64,000 bases of DNA, taken from assembly GCF_039536205.1 (NCBI RefSeq), contig NZ_BAAAYL010000001.1:5332001-5396000 (forward strand), in the 5' to 3' direction. Under the pieces are notes generated by a model. It saw only the letters and a list, made by a program, of their open reading frames with translations. It had not been told where the DNA came from and did no database searches. Source of the DNA: Streptomyces sannanensis (GTDB taxonomy: Bacteria > Actinomycetota > Actinomycetes > Streptomycetales > Streptomycetaceae). Of this stretch, positions 8,678 to 16,805 are shown one piece after another. The translations under genes and the position numbers were made by a program. Positions within the stretch are counted from its first letter, which is position 1; each line of letters starts with the position of its first letter.

Positions 8678-8994
8678 GCGCGTTCGCACTCACTTGGTCA
8701 GTGGTGCAGGACAGCCCGAAACCTCGAACGCGGTTGGGGCAACGCGAGCACGACGTGCCTGATGCCTGCGGAGACGCTTCCTGGAGCGTGCGGTCTCCTC
8801 CTGCACGGCAACGCTGCGCGGCCTGCGAGCACCCGTCTCGGCCACGTCCTCGGAGAGTGTCCTGATCGTGAGCGGGGAGCAGGATCCGCGCGCGGCCGAG
8901 CACGAGGCCGACGCCCGCGCCGGCCAGGGGCCCTTGCAGCAGCTTCCCCAAGGCCCCGCTCGCTCTCACACGGAACAAGCGGGGCGAACCGGCG
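8678..8994. other. Intergenic stretch without recognisable content
   Basis: About 317 bp between the hypothetical gene and the convergent Rpn-like gene. I see no convincing reading frame, strong hairpin or repeat. Confidence 0.5.
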
Positions 8995-10002
8995 TCAGTC
9001 GGTCGAGGAGCCGGGGGCCCCCGGGCTCTGGCTGGGGATTCCGGTCTGCTCCGGGCTCTGGGCGGGTGCGGGGATCCGGTCCGTGGCAGAGGGCGCGGCG
9101 AAGACCTCGTCGAGGGTGGTCGCGTCGATGGCGCGGTCGAACCAGAGATCCAGGACCGGCATGTCCGTACAGGTGGTGACGCGCTGTCGGGTCTCTTCCG
9201 TCATCGGGAAGCCACGGCGCTCCATCAGGCGCAGCAGTTGCTCGGCCTTTCCGGCCACGCGCCCTTCCTCGCGCCCTTCCTCGCGTCCTTCTTCCTGTCC
9301 TGCGAGGCGGGCGTCGCCCACGATGGTGCCTCGCCTGGGGGTGAAGAGGGTCTTCATCAGGTTCCTCCAGATCTCCCGGGCGTGTTCGCTGCCCAGGCCG
9401 TCCTCGATCAGTCCCGCCAAGTCGTCCCGGGCTTCGCGGTCCGCGTCCTGAGCCAATGCCTCGCCCACCACCGTCAGTATGCCCTCGATGTCCGGGTCGT
9501 TGCTGTGGATCCACAGGCAGAACGCGGCGAAGTCCAGGTCGGCCGCAGCTTCCTGAACCTGGTTCACGCGCGGAACATTGAACGGCCCCAGCACATGAGG
9601 AACCGTCACCTGGGTGGGGCGCCCCACGCCGGTACTCAGAGGTCTGGCCGCCCATGCTGCCGTCGCCGTGTCCACGCACAGGACCAGCAGGACGACCTCG
9701 AGCTTGTACCGGTCACGCAGGTAAGCGATGTAGTACGGCCACGAGGTCTCCTTCTTCGTCTCGACGCCGGTCTGCGCCTCGACCAGCAGGATGAACGGAT
9801 CACGTCCGTCGGGACGGACCACCCGCAGCACGGAGTCCATGTGCCGGGTGAACATCTTCGGGGCGCCGGAGGCGTCCGTCGGGAGAGGCTCGGTGGTGAC
9901 ACCGGGCGGGATCCCGAGTCCCAGGAGGTCCAGCGCACGGTTCAGCGCTTTCGGACGTCCCGGCAGGAAGCCGTGCAAGGTGTCGTGACTGACATTAGGC
10001 AT
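8995..10002 (-). CDS. Rpn/PD-(D/E)XK nuclease family protein
   Basis: 335 residues. Asp56 and the FILLVEAQTG segment (Glu75, Gln77) form the D...ExQ core of Rpn/YhgA-like recombination-promoting nucleases and related putative transposases. The C-terminal third is helical and contains a threefold EEGR tandem repeat near residue 240, encoded by near-identical 12-bp units, so its copy number could slip. Such genes are scattered in actinomycete genomes. Nothing nearby indicates a specific partner. Confidence 0.72.
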   Translation of the reverse strand: MPNVSHDTLHGFLPGRPKALNRALDLLGLGIPPGVTTEPLPTDASGAPKMFTRHMDSVLRVVRPDGRDPFILLVEAQTGVETKKETSWPYYIAYLRDRYKLEVVLLVLCVDTATAAWAARPLSTGVGRPTQVTVPHVLGPFNVPRVNQVQEAAADLDFAAFCLWIHSNDPDIEGILTVVGEALAQDADREARDDLAGLIEDGLGSEHAREIWRNLMKTLFTPRRGTIVGDARLAGQEEGREEGREEGRVAGKAEQLLRLMERRGFPMTEETRQRVTTCTDMPVLDLWFDRAIDATTLDEVFAAPSATDRIPAPAQSPEQTGIPSQSPGAPGSSTD

Positions 10003-10119
10003 GATCTGAAACTATTTACGGAACAACAACATTATTTGGCGTTTGGTCTGTAATCACCCGTTCGGCTGAGCCCCCTGGACTTGACGCCGAGGTGGCGCGG
10101 CCAGGGCGGCTATGGGGTG

Positions 10120-10569
10120 TCACGCTTCGGGCGGTGCGGAGAGCACCGCCCGGACGGTCTTGCCGCTGGGCGGGGAGGGGACGCAGTCCCAGTGGTCGGC
10201 GAGGGCGGCCACGAGCAACAGGCCGCGCCCGCCGGGGCGGAGCGGATCGGGTTCGGTGTCCGCCGGAGGGATTGGCGGGCGCAGGTCCCCGCAGGCGTCG
10301 GTGACCTCGACGCGCAGGCGGCCGGCCACCGGGTCGAGGACGAACGTGAGCCGGAAGCAGCGGCCGGGTAGGCGGCCGTGGAGAACGGCATTGGCGGCGA
10401 GTTCCCCAACGATGACTTCGGCACGCTCCGTGAGGTCCTGCGGGACGCCCCAGGATCGCAGCTCGGTTACAGCGAGGAGCCGGGCGAGCCGGGCGCCGCG
10501 CCGCGTGGACGACAGCAGTTGCGTGAAGGTGCCGGTGAGAGTGCCGACTTGGGGCGTTGCTTGGTTCAT
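10120..10569 (-). CDS. RsbW-like ATP-binding protein (HATPase_c_2)
   Basis: 149 residues of a GHKL anti-sigma ATPase. The N box has Glu57 and Asn60 in ELAAN, Asp91 starts the G1 region, and GGRGL at 113-117 is G2. Streptomyces proteins of this size inhibit sigma factors or act in HTH/DUF397 regulatory modules. The start ATG (10569) is the edge of a ~125-bp promoter repeat found again at 14275, before an HTH/DUF397 pair. That suggests this orphan ATPase and that pair were once, or still are, co-regulated. Confidence 0.82.
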   Translation of the reverse strand: MNQATPQVGTLTGTFTQLLSSTRRGARLARLLAVTELRSWGVPQDLTERAEVIVGELAANAVLHGRLPGRCFRLTFVLDPVAGRLRVEVTDACGDLRPPIPPADTEPDPLRPGGRGLLLVAALADHWDCVPSPPSGKTVRAVLSAPPEA

Positions 10570-10692
10570 GACGCCAGAGTGGCGGTCGGGCGCGGGTGGG
10601 GACGAGTACGGCACCCCGTACGCCGAGTCAGCGTACGGACACGGGGAGTGGGCGGTGCGCCGGGTCTTCCGCCGCGTTGCGTGGTGAGCGCG
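10567..10692. repeat. Duplicated divergent promoter region, copy 1
   Basis: From the start codon of the ATPase gene rightwards this ~125-bp stretch matches 14275-14400 at most positions. It contains an inverted repeat with arms CCGTACGC and GCGTACGG at 10616-10638 around a 7-nt spacer, a strong candidate operator. In copy 2 the right side leads to the HTH gene; here no such gene follows, so the HTH partner appears lost. Confidence 0.75.
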
Positions 10693-10833
10693 GGTGTGAC
10701 GTCGACCGATGGTCGGCCGTCTCGAGCCGTGGTTGGCCGTCGCCCCGTTTCGACTGCCCAGGACAGGCCCAGGCCGTCCGCCGGAGGTCCGGCCGCCCGT
10801 CCCGGTTCGGTGACCCACGTCACACCCGGCTCC

Positions 10834-10855
10834 TGTCAGCAATCGGGGCGCCGTC
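10834..10855 (+). promoter_or_regulatory. Candidate ECF41-type promoter
   Basis: TGTCA at 10834 and CGTC at 10852 lie ~40-60 bp before the flavoprotein start. ECF41 sigma factors recognise a TGTCACA-like -35 and a CGTC -10, and such a sigma factor is encoded directly downstream of the flavoprotein. The -35 has TGTCAGC rather than TGTCACA and I cannot verify the spacing against a matrix, so this remains tentative. Confidence 0.45.
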
Positions 10856-10893
10856 TCGTTCAAGGGGCACGCGAACGAGACAGGAGCAACGCC

Positions 10894-12084
10894 ATGAAGC
10901 ACCGCATCGTCGTACTCGGCGCCGGATACGCCGGGGCCTTCGCCGCCGGAAACCTGGCCCGCCGACTCTCCCCCGCCGACACCGAGATCACCGTCGTCAA
11001 CGCCGCGCCCGACTTCGTCGAGCGGATGCGGCTCCATCAGCTCGCGAGCGGCCAGGACGTCGCGTTCCGCAAGCTCGCAGACGTGTTCGCGGGCACCGGG
11101 GTGCGGCTGCGCCTGGCGCGCGTCACCGGCCTCGACCCCGAACGCAGGACTGTCGCCGTGACCGGCGAGGACGGCGACGGCGAACTCGCGTACGACACGC
11201 TTCTCTACGCGCTCGGCAGCTCCGTCGCCCACCACGGCGTCCCCGGCGTGGCCGAGTACGCCTTCGACGTGACCGGCCGGTCCTCGGCACTGCGTCTGCG
11301 TGAGCGCCTGGCCGGCCTGGGCGAGAGCGGCACCGTGCTGGTCGTCGGTGAGGGGCTGACCGGCATCGAGACCGCCACCGAGATCGCCGAGTCCCGGCCC
11401 GACCTCTCGGTCGCGCTCGCCGCCCGCGGCGAGCTGGGCGCCTGGCTCTCCCCGAAGGCCCGCCGCCACCTGCGCCAGGCTTTCGACCGGCTCGGCATCA
11501 CCGTCCACGAGCACACCGCCGTCGAAGCCGTCGAGCCGACGCGGGCGATCGCCGCCGACGGCATGTCCGTCCCGGCCGACGTGACCGTGTGGTCGGCCGG
11601 GTTCGCCGTGCACCCCATCGCGGCCGCCGCCGGCCTGGAGGTCGCCGAGACCGGCCAGATCGTCGTCGACCGCACCATGCGCTCGGTCTCGCACCCGGAC
11701 GTCTACGCCGCCGGTGACTGCGCCTACGCGATCGGCGAGAACGGCCGGCCGCTGCCCATGTCCTGCGCCTCGGCCGGCTACACCAACATGCAGGCGACCG
11801 CCGCGATCATCGCCCGCCTGACGGGCGGCGAGGTCCCGACCACCGGGCTGAAGTACCACGGCAACCACATCAGCCTCGGGCGGCGGGACGCGATCTTCCA
11901 GATGGTGGACGGCAACGTCCGGTCGAAGCCCTGGTACCTGGGCGGCCGGACCGCCGCGCGGCTCAAGTCGGGCGTGCTCAAGACGGCCGGGTGGGGCACC
12001 GCCCACCCGACCTTCGGCATGCCGAAGCGCAAGCGCCGCCTGGCCACCGCGCCCGACCGGGCCGGCGCGAGGGCCGCCGCATAG
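10894..12084 (+). CDS. FAD/NAD(P)-dependent oxidoreductase (NDH-2-like), ECF41-associated
   Basis: 396 residues with GAGYAG near residue 9 for FAD, a central VVGEGLTGIE nucleotide motif and the AAGDCA FAD-closing segment. It belongs to the pyridine-nucleotide-disulphide/NADH dehydrogenase II-like group. Ten bp separate it from the ECF41 sigma gene; genes of this redox type are typical targets and neighbours of ECF41 factors. The start is ATG 10894, with AGGAGC upstream. The physiological electron acceptor is unknown. Confidence 0.85.
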   Translation: MKHRIVVLGAGYAGAFAAGNLARRLSPADTEITVVNAAPDFVERMRLHQLASGQDVAFRKLADVFAGTGVRLRLARVTGLDPERRTVAVTGEDGDGELAYDTLLYALGSSVAHHGVPGVAEYAFDVTGRSSALRLRERLAGLGESGTVLVVGEGLTGIETATEIAESRPDLSVALAARGELGAWLSPKARRHLRQAFDRLGITVHEHTAVEAVEPTRAIAADGMSVPADVTVWSAGFAVHPIAAAAGLEVAETGQIVVDRTMRSVSHPDVYAAGDCAYAIGENGRPLPMSCASAGYTNMQATAAIIARLTGGEVPTTGLKYHGNHISLGRRDAIFQMVDGNVRSKPWYLGGRTAARLKSGVLKTAGWGTAHPTFGMPKRKRRLATAPDRAGARAAA

Positions 12085-12094
12085 GCTGCTCCGC

Positions 12095-13036
12095 ATGGAC
12101 AGCGCAGCCATCGAATGGTTCGAGGCCGGCCGGGGCCGGCTGGCCTCGCTCGCGTACCGTCTGCTCGGCTCGGCCGCCGACGCCGAGGACGCCGTGCAGG
12201 ACACGTTCCTGCGCTGGCAGGCCGCAGACCGCGAACGGGTCGAGGTGCCGGAGGCGTGGCTGACCAAGGTCGTCACCCACCTCTGCCTCGACCGGCTCCG
12301 CTCGGCGCAGGCGCGCCACGAGCGCGCTGTCGGAGACTGGCTGCCCGAGCCGCTCCTCGAGGGCGACCCGATGCTCGGCCCTGCCGACACCTTCGAGCAG
12401 CGCGAATCGGTGTCCCTGGCCGTACTGATTCTCATGGAGCGCCTCTCGCCGGTCGAGCGGGCCGTCTACGTCCTGCGCGAGGCCTTCTCCTACAGCCACG
12501 CCGAGATCGCCCAGATCCTCGACATCACCGAGTCCGCGAGCCAGCAGCACGTCCACCGCGCCCGACGCCGGGTCACCGCCGAGCGCCGCCGCGGCAGAGA
12601 CGAGGTGGACCCCGCGTCCGCGCGTCGGGTCGTCGAGGAGTTCCTCGCCGCCGCCACGTCGGGGCGCACCGAACGGCTGCTGGAGCTGCTCACCGACGAC
12701 GCGACCATGGTCTCGGACGGCGCCGGACTGGCCAGGCGGCTGCTGCGGTACGAGACGCGCGAGCGTGTCGCCTCCTTCGTGCGGGCAGGCTTCAAACCCA
12801 CGCCGGCGAAGCGGCGGCTGGCCGGCGGCTCACCCGCGATCCACATCGCGCTGGTCAACGGCTCCCCGGCCGTCCTCGCCGTGGTCGACGACCGGGTCGT
12901 GGGCGCCGTGGCGTTCGACGTCGGCGACGGCAAGGTCGCGTCCCTGCAAGGCATCGCCGCCGCGGACCGGCTCACGCGCCTCAACGAGGCCTGGCGGCAG
13001 CACGAACCCGACGCGCCGGTCATCAGCGCATGGTGA
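12095..13036 (+). CDS. ECF41 (SigJ-like) RNA polymerase sigma factor with SnoaL-like C-terminal domain
   Basis: 313 residues. Sigma region 2 lies in the first ~80 residues (DAEDAVQDTFLRW) and region 4 at about 110-165 (SHAEIAQILDITESASQQ). A ~110-residue C-terminal extension has the SnoaL/NTF2-like fold that replaces an anti-sigma factor in ECF41 and controls activity in cis. The gene follows its presumed target oxidoreductase. No clear ribosome site precedes the ATG, so translation may be coupled. Confidence 0.87.
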   Translation: MDSAAIEWFEAGRGRLASLAYRLLGSAADAEDAVQDTFLRWQAADRERVEVPEAWLTKVVTHLCLDRLRSAQARHERAVGDWLPEPLLEGDPMLGPADTFEQRESVSLAVLILMERLSPVERAVYVLREAFSYSHAEIAQILDITESASQQHVHRARRRVTAERRRGRDEVDPASARRVVEEFLAAATSGRTERLLELLTDDATMVSDGAGLARRLLRYETRERVASFVRAGFKPTPAKRRLAGGSPAIHIALVNGSPAVLAVVDDRVVGAVAFDVGDGKVASLQGIAAADRLTRLNEAWRQHEPDAPVISAW

Positions 13037-13069
13037 CCGGAGCCACCGGAATCCAGTGACGCGTCCGGA

Positions 13070-13256
13070 CCATCGCGGGCACGGCCGCGGGTGCGATGCC
13101 GTGCCGGGCGCGTGCGCGGCTCTCGCCCGTCGGGGTGCGAGCGCGGTCGCCGTGGTGACACCGTCCACCCACGAGGCCGCGGTGGCTCTCCACCGGTCGG
13201 CCGGGTTCACCGTCGTGCGCGAGAAGCGCGACCGGGCCCGCGCCGGACGAGCCTGA
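13070..13256 (+). pseudogene. C-terminal remnant of a GNAT N-acetyltransferase
   Basis: In frame +3 the stretch reads a GNAT-like ending: an ARRGASAVAVVTPSTHEAAV segment followed by ALHRSAGFTVV, the family's motif B region. There is no start codon and no N-terminal half, and the frame upstream runs into the sigma gene. A truncated relic is the only reading I can support. Confidence 0.6.
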
Positions 13257-13277
13257 ACAGCGCACCCGTCCCGCCGA

Positions 13278-13745
13278 CTACGCCACCGGGCACGCCAGTT
13301 CGGGAATCGCGCGATTCGGGGAGCACGTCACCACGGCCAGGGAGAGATACGAGGGGCGTTCGAGGTAGTAGCCGTACGCCACATCGGCACCCGAGTGCAG
13401 TTGTCCGACGGCAGCGTTCACCAGTCGGGCCAGGCGCGTGGTGTCCCGGTCGCTCTCCGACGCGAACCGAGGGGCGTACTCGGCCAGCCGCTCACCGAGC
13501 CAGGCCGCCGCTTCCTTCGCCTCGTCCCATGTGCCCCGAACCAGTGAGCGGGGCTTGACGAGCCAGTACGCCGTCTCCAGGGGCGGGAGGTCCGACGCGG
13601 GGAACCCCGCGGCCACCTCGCGGTAGCGCCCGATCAGTTCCGACCTGCTTCCGGCCGGGGGCGGATCGGGGTGCGGGGGCCGCCGCAGGGCCTCGTCGTC
13701 GAAGCGTTCCTTCGGACCGGTCCACATATAGGCGTGGTGGTGCAC
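13278..13745 (-). CDS. Conserved hypothetical protein
   Basis: 155 residues, acidic and helical, beginning with an HHH-containing N terminus and WTGPKERFDD. I recognise no catalytic motif. It is convergent with the acetyltransferase relic and downstream of the DUF397-like gene on the same strand. The ATG at 13727 is a possible alternative start. Confidence 0.65.
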   Translation of the reverse strand: MHHHAYMWTGPKERFDDEALRRPPHPDPPPAGSRSELIGRYREVAAGFPASDLPPLETAYWLVKPRSLVRGTWDEAKEAAAWLGERLAEYAPRFASESDRDTTRLARLVNAAVGQLHSGADVAYGYYLERPSYLSLAVVTCSPNRAIPELACPVA

Positions 13746-13822
13746 GAGCCGTTACCGTTTCGAGAAGCGCCGGCCGGGCGCGGGGACGGACCCGGCCCGG
13801 CCGACGGGAGGGAGGGGGAGGA

Positions 13823-14047
13823 TCAGACGTCGAGACCGAAGCGTGCCGGGTCGATACCGGCCACGTCCAGCTCCTCCGTGGTGAACCGCAGCGGCTGCGC
13901 GTCCGGCCGCTTGCTGTCCCCCAGGGCCCAGGCGTCCTCGCCGATCCGGGCCAGGGTCACGCACCCCTCGGTGCAGGGGCCGCCGCACGCCTTCAGGAAC
14001 GAGGCCCCGCTGATGTCGAGCGCGTACAGATTGGTTCCGTTCTGCAT
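13823..14047 (-). CDS. DUF397-like small protein
   Basis: 74 residues, with an ISGASFLKACGGPC...CVTL...DSKRPDAQPLRFT arrangement reminiscent of the DUF397 family (SFVKASGS...CVEVA...DSKxP). The ribosome site AGGAAGG lies 7 bp upstream. GTG 14050 is a possible earlier start overlapping the preceding short frame. DUF397 proteins usually accompany XRE regulators; one such regulator lies ~400 bp away on the other strand. Confidence 0.6.
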   Translation of the reverse strand: MQNGTNLYALDISGASFLKACGGPCTEGCVTLARIGEDAWALGDSKRPDAQPLRFTTEELDVAGIDPARFGLDV

Positions 14048-14277
14048 CACTGCACCTTCCTGCTCATCTGGTCACGGCCATGGCCGGCCGCCGCCGCCCG
14101 TGCCGGGCGGGAGTCCGCGGGAGAGGCGGCGGACGCCCGCGTGTTCTCACGGCCGGCCGACAGAAAAGGGCGGTCGGGGCGACCCGGCTCGGGCGACGGC
14201 TCACGTGGCGGCTCCGACCGGCACCTCCCCGCCGTGGCTCCCATCGCGGGACCGGACGGTCTCTCTTCGCTCTCCAT
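14047..14277 (-). CDS. Short arginine/proline-rich frame behind the duplicated promoter
   Basis: 76 codons starting at the ATG that corresponds exactly to the ATPase start codon in the other promoter copy. The composition (Pro, Arg, Ala, Ser) looks like GC-driven noise and I recognise no family. It may be a degenerate replacement of the ATPase gene or simply untranslated leader of the DUF397-like gene, whose ribosome site it contains. Confidence 0.25.
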   Translation of the reverse strand: MESEERPSGPAMGATAGRCRSEPPREPSPEPGRPDRPFLSAGRENTRASAASPADSRPARAAAAGHGRDQMSRKVQ

Positions 14278-14400
14278 GGCGCCAGAGTGGCGGCCGGGTA
14301 CGGGTGGGGACGAGTGCGGCACCCCGTACGCTGAGTCATCGTACGGACACGAAGAGTGGACGGTACGCCTCGTTTTCCGTCACGCTGGGTGGCGAGCACG
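14275..14400. repeat. Duplicated divergent promoter region, copy 2
   Basis: Matches 10567-10692. Its dyad CCGTACG N9 CGTACGG lies at 14324-14346. The right side feeds the HTH/DUF397 pair and the left side the DUF397-like gene. Conservation is concentrated in the first ~75 bp around the dyad, as expected for a regulator-bound divergent promoter. Confidence 0.75.
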
Positions 14401-14450
14401 GGACGGTGTACGGAGCCGTCGCGGTGCGGTGCGGAGGAAAGGGGCGGCGG

Positions 14451-15338
14451 ATGGAGAACGTCGGAGTCAAGGGGGAGGCGGCCGGGGACGTCGGCGTACG
14501 GGCGGTTCCGGCGGGGGAGTGCGAGCGGGAGCCGCATCCGTCGGACAGCCTGCGGACGTTCGGCGCCGTCGTCCAGGCGCTGCGCGAGCATGCGGGGCTC
14601 AGCCGGGTCGACCTGAGCGCCCGGGTTCAGTACTCCAAGCACACCGTGGAGTCGGTGGAGTTGGGGCGTCGTATGCCGGACGAGGCGTTCGTGGAGCGGG
14701 CGGAGGAGGCGCTCGGTAACACCGGTGCGCTGCGGAAGGCTGCCCGTCATCTCAGCCGGGGTGAGGTGGGGCTCGCGGCGTGGTTCCGGCGGTGGGCGCG
14801 GCTGGAGCGGGAGGCGGTGAGCCTGTGCACGTACGAGTGCCGGCTGGTGCCGGGGTTGCTGCAGTCGGAGGCGTATGCGCGGACCGTGTTCGAGGGCACG
14901 ATCCCGCTGCGGACCGACGAGGAGCTGGAAGCACAGCTCGCCGCCCGGATGGAACGGCAGGCGATGATGCGGGAGCGACCGACCGTGCCGTTCAGTTTCA
15001 TCGTCGAGGAACACGTGTTCCGGCGGCGGTTCGGGGATGCGGAGGCGATGCGTGAGCTGTTCGACCATGTCCTGGGATGCAGTGCCCCGCGCGATGTAAC
15101 GCTTCAGGTGGTTCCGCTGAAGGCTGGGCTGCACGCGTGTCTGGACGGGCCCGTACAGGTTCTGGAGACCCCGGAGGGGCGGCGGCTCGGGTACTCCGAG
15201 GGCCAGCAGAACGGGCGGCTGATCTCCGACCCGAAAGAGGTGAGTCTCATCTGCCAGCGCTATGAAACACTGCGCTCGCAGGCCCTGAGCCCCAATGAAT
15301 CCCGGGCCTTGCTGGAGCGACTGCGAGGAGAGCTATGA
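14451..15338 (+). CDS. XRE-family regulator with DUF5753 ligand-like domain
   Basis: 295 residues. A helix-turn-helix at about residues 35-90 (LREHAGLSRVDLSARVQYSK) is followed by the ~180-residue DUF5753 region with VPGLLQSEAYARTVF and a conserved HxxFRRRFG block. This is the standard partner of DUF397 proteins in Streptomyces developmental and antibiotic switches. The start is ATG 14451 after GGAGGAAAGGGG. It overlaps the DUF397 gene by 4 bp and probably binds the CCGTACG dyad upstream. Confidence 0.85.
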   Translation: MENVGVKGEAAGDVGVRAVPAGECEREPHPSDSLRTFGAVVQALREHAGLSRVDLSARVQYSKHTVESVELGRRMPDEAFVERAEEALGNTGALRKAARHLSRGEVGLAAWFRRWARLEREAVSLCTYECRLVPGLLQSEAYARTVFEGTIPLRTDEELEAQLAARMERQAMMRERPTVPFSFIVEEHVFRRRFGDAEAMRELFDHVLGCSAPRDVTLQVVPLKAGLHACLDGPVQVLETPEGRRLGYSEGQQNGRLISDPKEVSLICQRYETLRSQALSPNESRALLERLRGEL

Positions 15339-15526
15339 GCAGCGGTACGACGGAACTCGCCTGGTTCAAGTCCAGCTACAGCGGCAGCCAGGGTGACAGC
15401 TGCGTGGAGGTCGCGATCACCGAACAGGCCGTCCACGTACGGGACTCCAAGGACGTGACCCGCCCGGCCTTCACGGTCGGCCGCGAAGGATGGGCGCCGT
15501 TCGTGCGGTTCGCGTCGGGGTATTGA
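15335..15526 (+). CDS. DUF397 protein
   Basis: 63 residues with the family signature WFKSSYSGSQGDSCVEVA, then VRDSKD and a FVRFA ending. The ATG overlaps the stop of the XRE regulator (ATGA), so the two are co-translated. DUF397 proteins modulate their cognate XRE regulator. A strong hairpin follows 7 bp after the stop. Confidence 0.9.
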   Translation: MSSGTTELAWFKSSYSGSQGDSCVEVAITEQAVHVRDSKDVTRPAFTVGREGWAPFVRFASGY

Positions 15527-15532
15527 GTGGCT

Positions 15533-15578
15533 GGTGTGCCGCCCGCTGCCGGGGTGCCGGAGAGGCGGGCGGCACACC
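15533..15578. terminator. Bidirectional hairpin terminator
   Basis: Perfect 14-bp arms GGTGTGCCGCCCGC and GCGGGCGGCACACC with an 18-nt loop lie between the convergent DUF397 gene and the minus-strand hypothetical gene. Confidence 0.8.
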
Positions 15579-15598
15579 GTTCGCGGTACCTGTGTGCC

Positions 15599-16108
15599 TC
15601 ATGCCTCGTCAGCGGGAGCGTAGCCGAGGGCCGCACGGTTGATGAAGCGGTCGCCGAGGTCGCGAACCGGCGCGGGCTTCGGCTTCTGCGCAGTGCTGTT
15701 CGCCGTGGACTTCTTCACGACAGGCTTCTTGACTCCCGCACGCCCGGCTGGTGTCGGCTTCGTCTGCTTGGCGTTCTTCGCGGCCGGGGTGTTGCGCGCC
15801 GCGTACTTCTTGCGGAGCGCTGAGAGCTGCTCGCGTTCCTGGACGGCCATGTTGGTGGGGAGGGCGTTGGTGAGGGCCCGAGCCCGGCTGAGCGCGTAAC
15901 GCGCCTCGTGCCAGCGCTTCCTGTTGATGGCAACGCGGACCACCCCGATGGTCTGCTGCAAGGCCTTGATCTTCGCGGGCTGCCGCCGGGGTATGGGCGA
16001 CTCGGCCCCGCTGCTCCGCCGCTGCCCGGCGGCACGGGTACCCCAGTCCGTACCCGAGGTCAGGACGACGACCGAACGGGGATTGCTGCTCTGGCTTCGA
16101 CGTACCAC
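15599..16108 (-). CDS. Basic hypothetical protein with Lys/Ala/Pro-rich tail
   Basis: 169 residues from GTG 16108 (AAGGAAC upstream). The middle is helical (IKALQQTIGVVRVAINRKRW). The C-terminal third is rich in Lys, Ala, Pro and Thr, resembling histone-like or DNA-binding tails, and ends ADEA. The function is unknown; the basic tail hints at nucleic-acid binding. A 14-bp hairpin lies just upstream at 16140-16175. Confidence 0.6.
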   Translation of the reverse strand: MVRRSQSSNPRSVVVLTSGTDWGTRAAGQRRSSGAESPIPRRQPAKIKALQQTIGVVRVAINRKRWHEARYALSRARALTNALPTNMAVQEREQLSALRKKYAARNTPAAKNAKQTKPTPAGRAGVKKPVVKKSTANSTAQKPKPAPVRDLGDRFINRAALGYAPADEA

Positions 16109-16139
16109 GTGGCGTTGGTTCCTTGGGTGCGGGTTGGCC

Positions 16140-16175
16140 ACCTCTGGGTGGCCGCAGGTGTGGCCACCCAGAGGT
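16140..16175. promoter_or_regulatory. Perfect inverted repeat upstream of the basic protein gene
   Basis: Arms ACCTCTGGGTGGCC and GGCCACCCAGAGGT (14 bp each, no mismatch) around GCAGGTGT lie ~32 bp before the GTG start. It could be an operator or the terminator of a lost rightward or leftward transcript. Confidence 0.45.
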
Positions 16176-16303
16176 CGGGTCAGCCGTGGCGGGGGCCGGG
16201 CCCCGGGGCCGCGCCACCGGGTCCATTTTCTGCCAGTGCGGAGCCAGCAGGGCGGCTGTGTCGTCCGGCGTGAGCGCGAGCGGGACCAGCGTCTCACGGA
16301 CCA

Positions 16304-16732
16304 GGGCGGCGGTTCTGCACGACGAACATCGAGGACCAGGCCAAGGAGTGGGCGGAGCGCCAGGCCCGGAACGCCGCGAAGAAGGGCGTCCGCGGCGAGG
16401 GCGCCCAGTCGGCGGTCGTCCACTTCCGCATCCCGAAGTCGGAGTTCGCCAAGTTCAAGGGCAAGGTCTACACGGAGGCGAACGAGGAGTGGGCCAAGGA
16501 GGTGGCCAAGTTCCGGGCCGACTCCAACCCGCCGAAGCTGCGGCAGAGCCGCCCCTACGTGGAGGGGCCGATGCTGATGAACAGCCGCTCGTACCCGCAC
16601 ACCAAGGGCGTGAAGCCGGTGTCGGGTGGTCACCAGATCTCCTTCCGCATGGTGAAGAAGTTCAGCGCCTGCTTCTGGGGGCGCTGGTTCGCCAAGTGGT
16701 TCATGGGGATCAACACCTGGAAGCTCTGGTGA
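16304..16732 (+). pseudogene. C-terminal remnant of a polymorphic-toxin-like protein (DUF3990/ART-like)
   Basis: An open stretch without a start codon encodes a GRFCTTNIEDQAKEWA entry, then HFRIPKSEFAKF, then VEGPMLMNSRS and GHQISF. This order resembles ADP-ribosyltransferase-like C-terminal toxin domains of secreted polymorphic toxins. The large N-terminal trafficking region is absent. A SUKH-type immunity gene survives 1.3 kb downstream, so this is likely the corpse of a contact-dependent toxin locus. The toxin family name is tentative. Confidence 0.5.
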
Positions 16733-16805
16733 TCCCAGGCCGGTGATCCCGGCCGATCTCCGGTGTCTTCTTCCCCGTACCCGACGCGAAAGGCTGCGCA
16801 GGACC

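Noticed and set aside
12115..13059. Alternative plus-strand frame over the sigma gene
   Set aside because: Arg/Pro-rich shadow; the sigma region 2 and 4 motifs are in the other frame.
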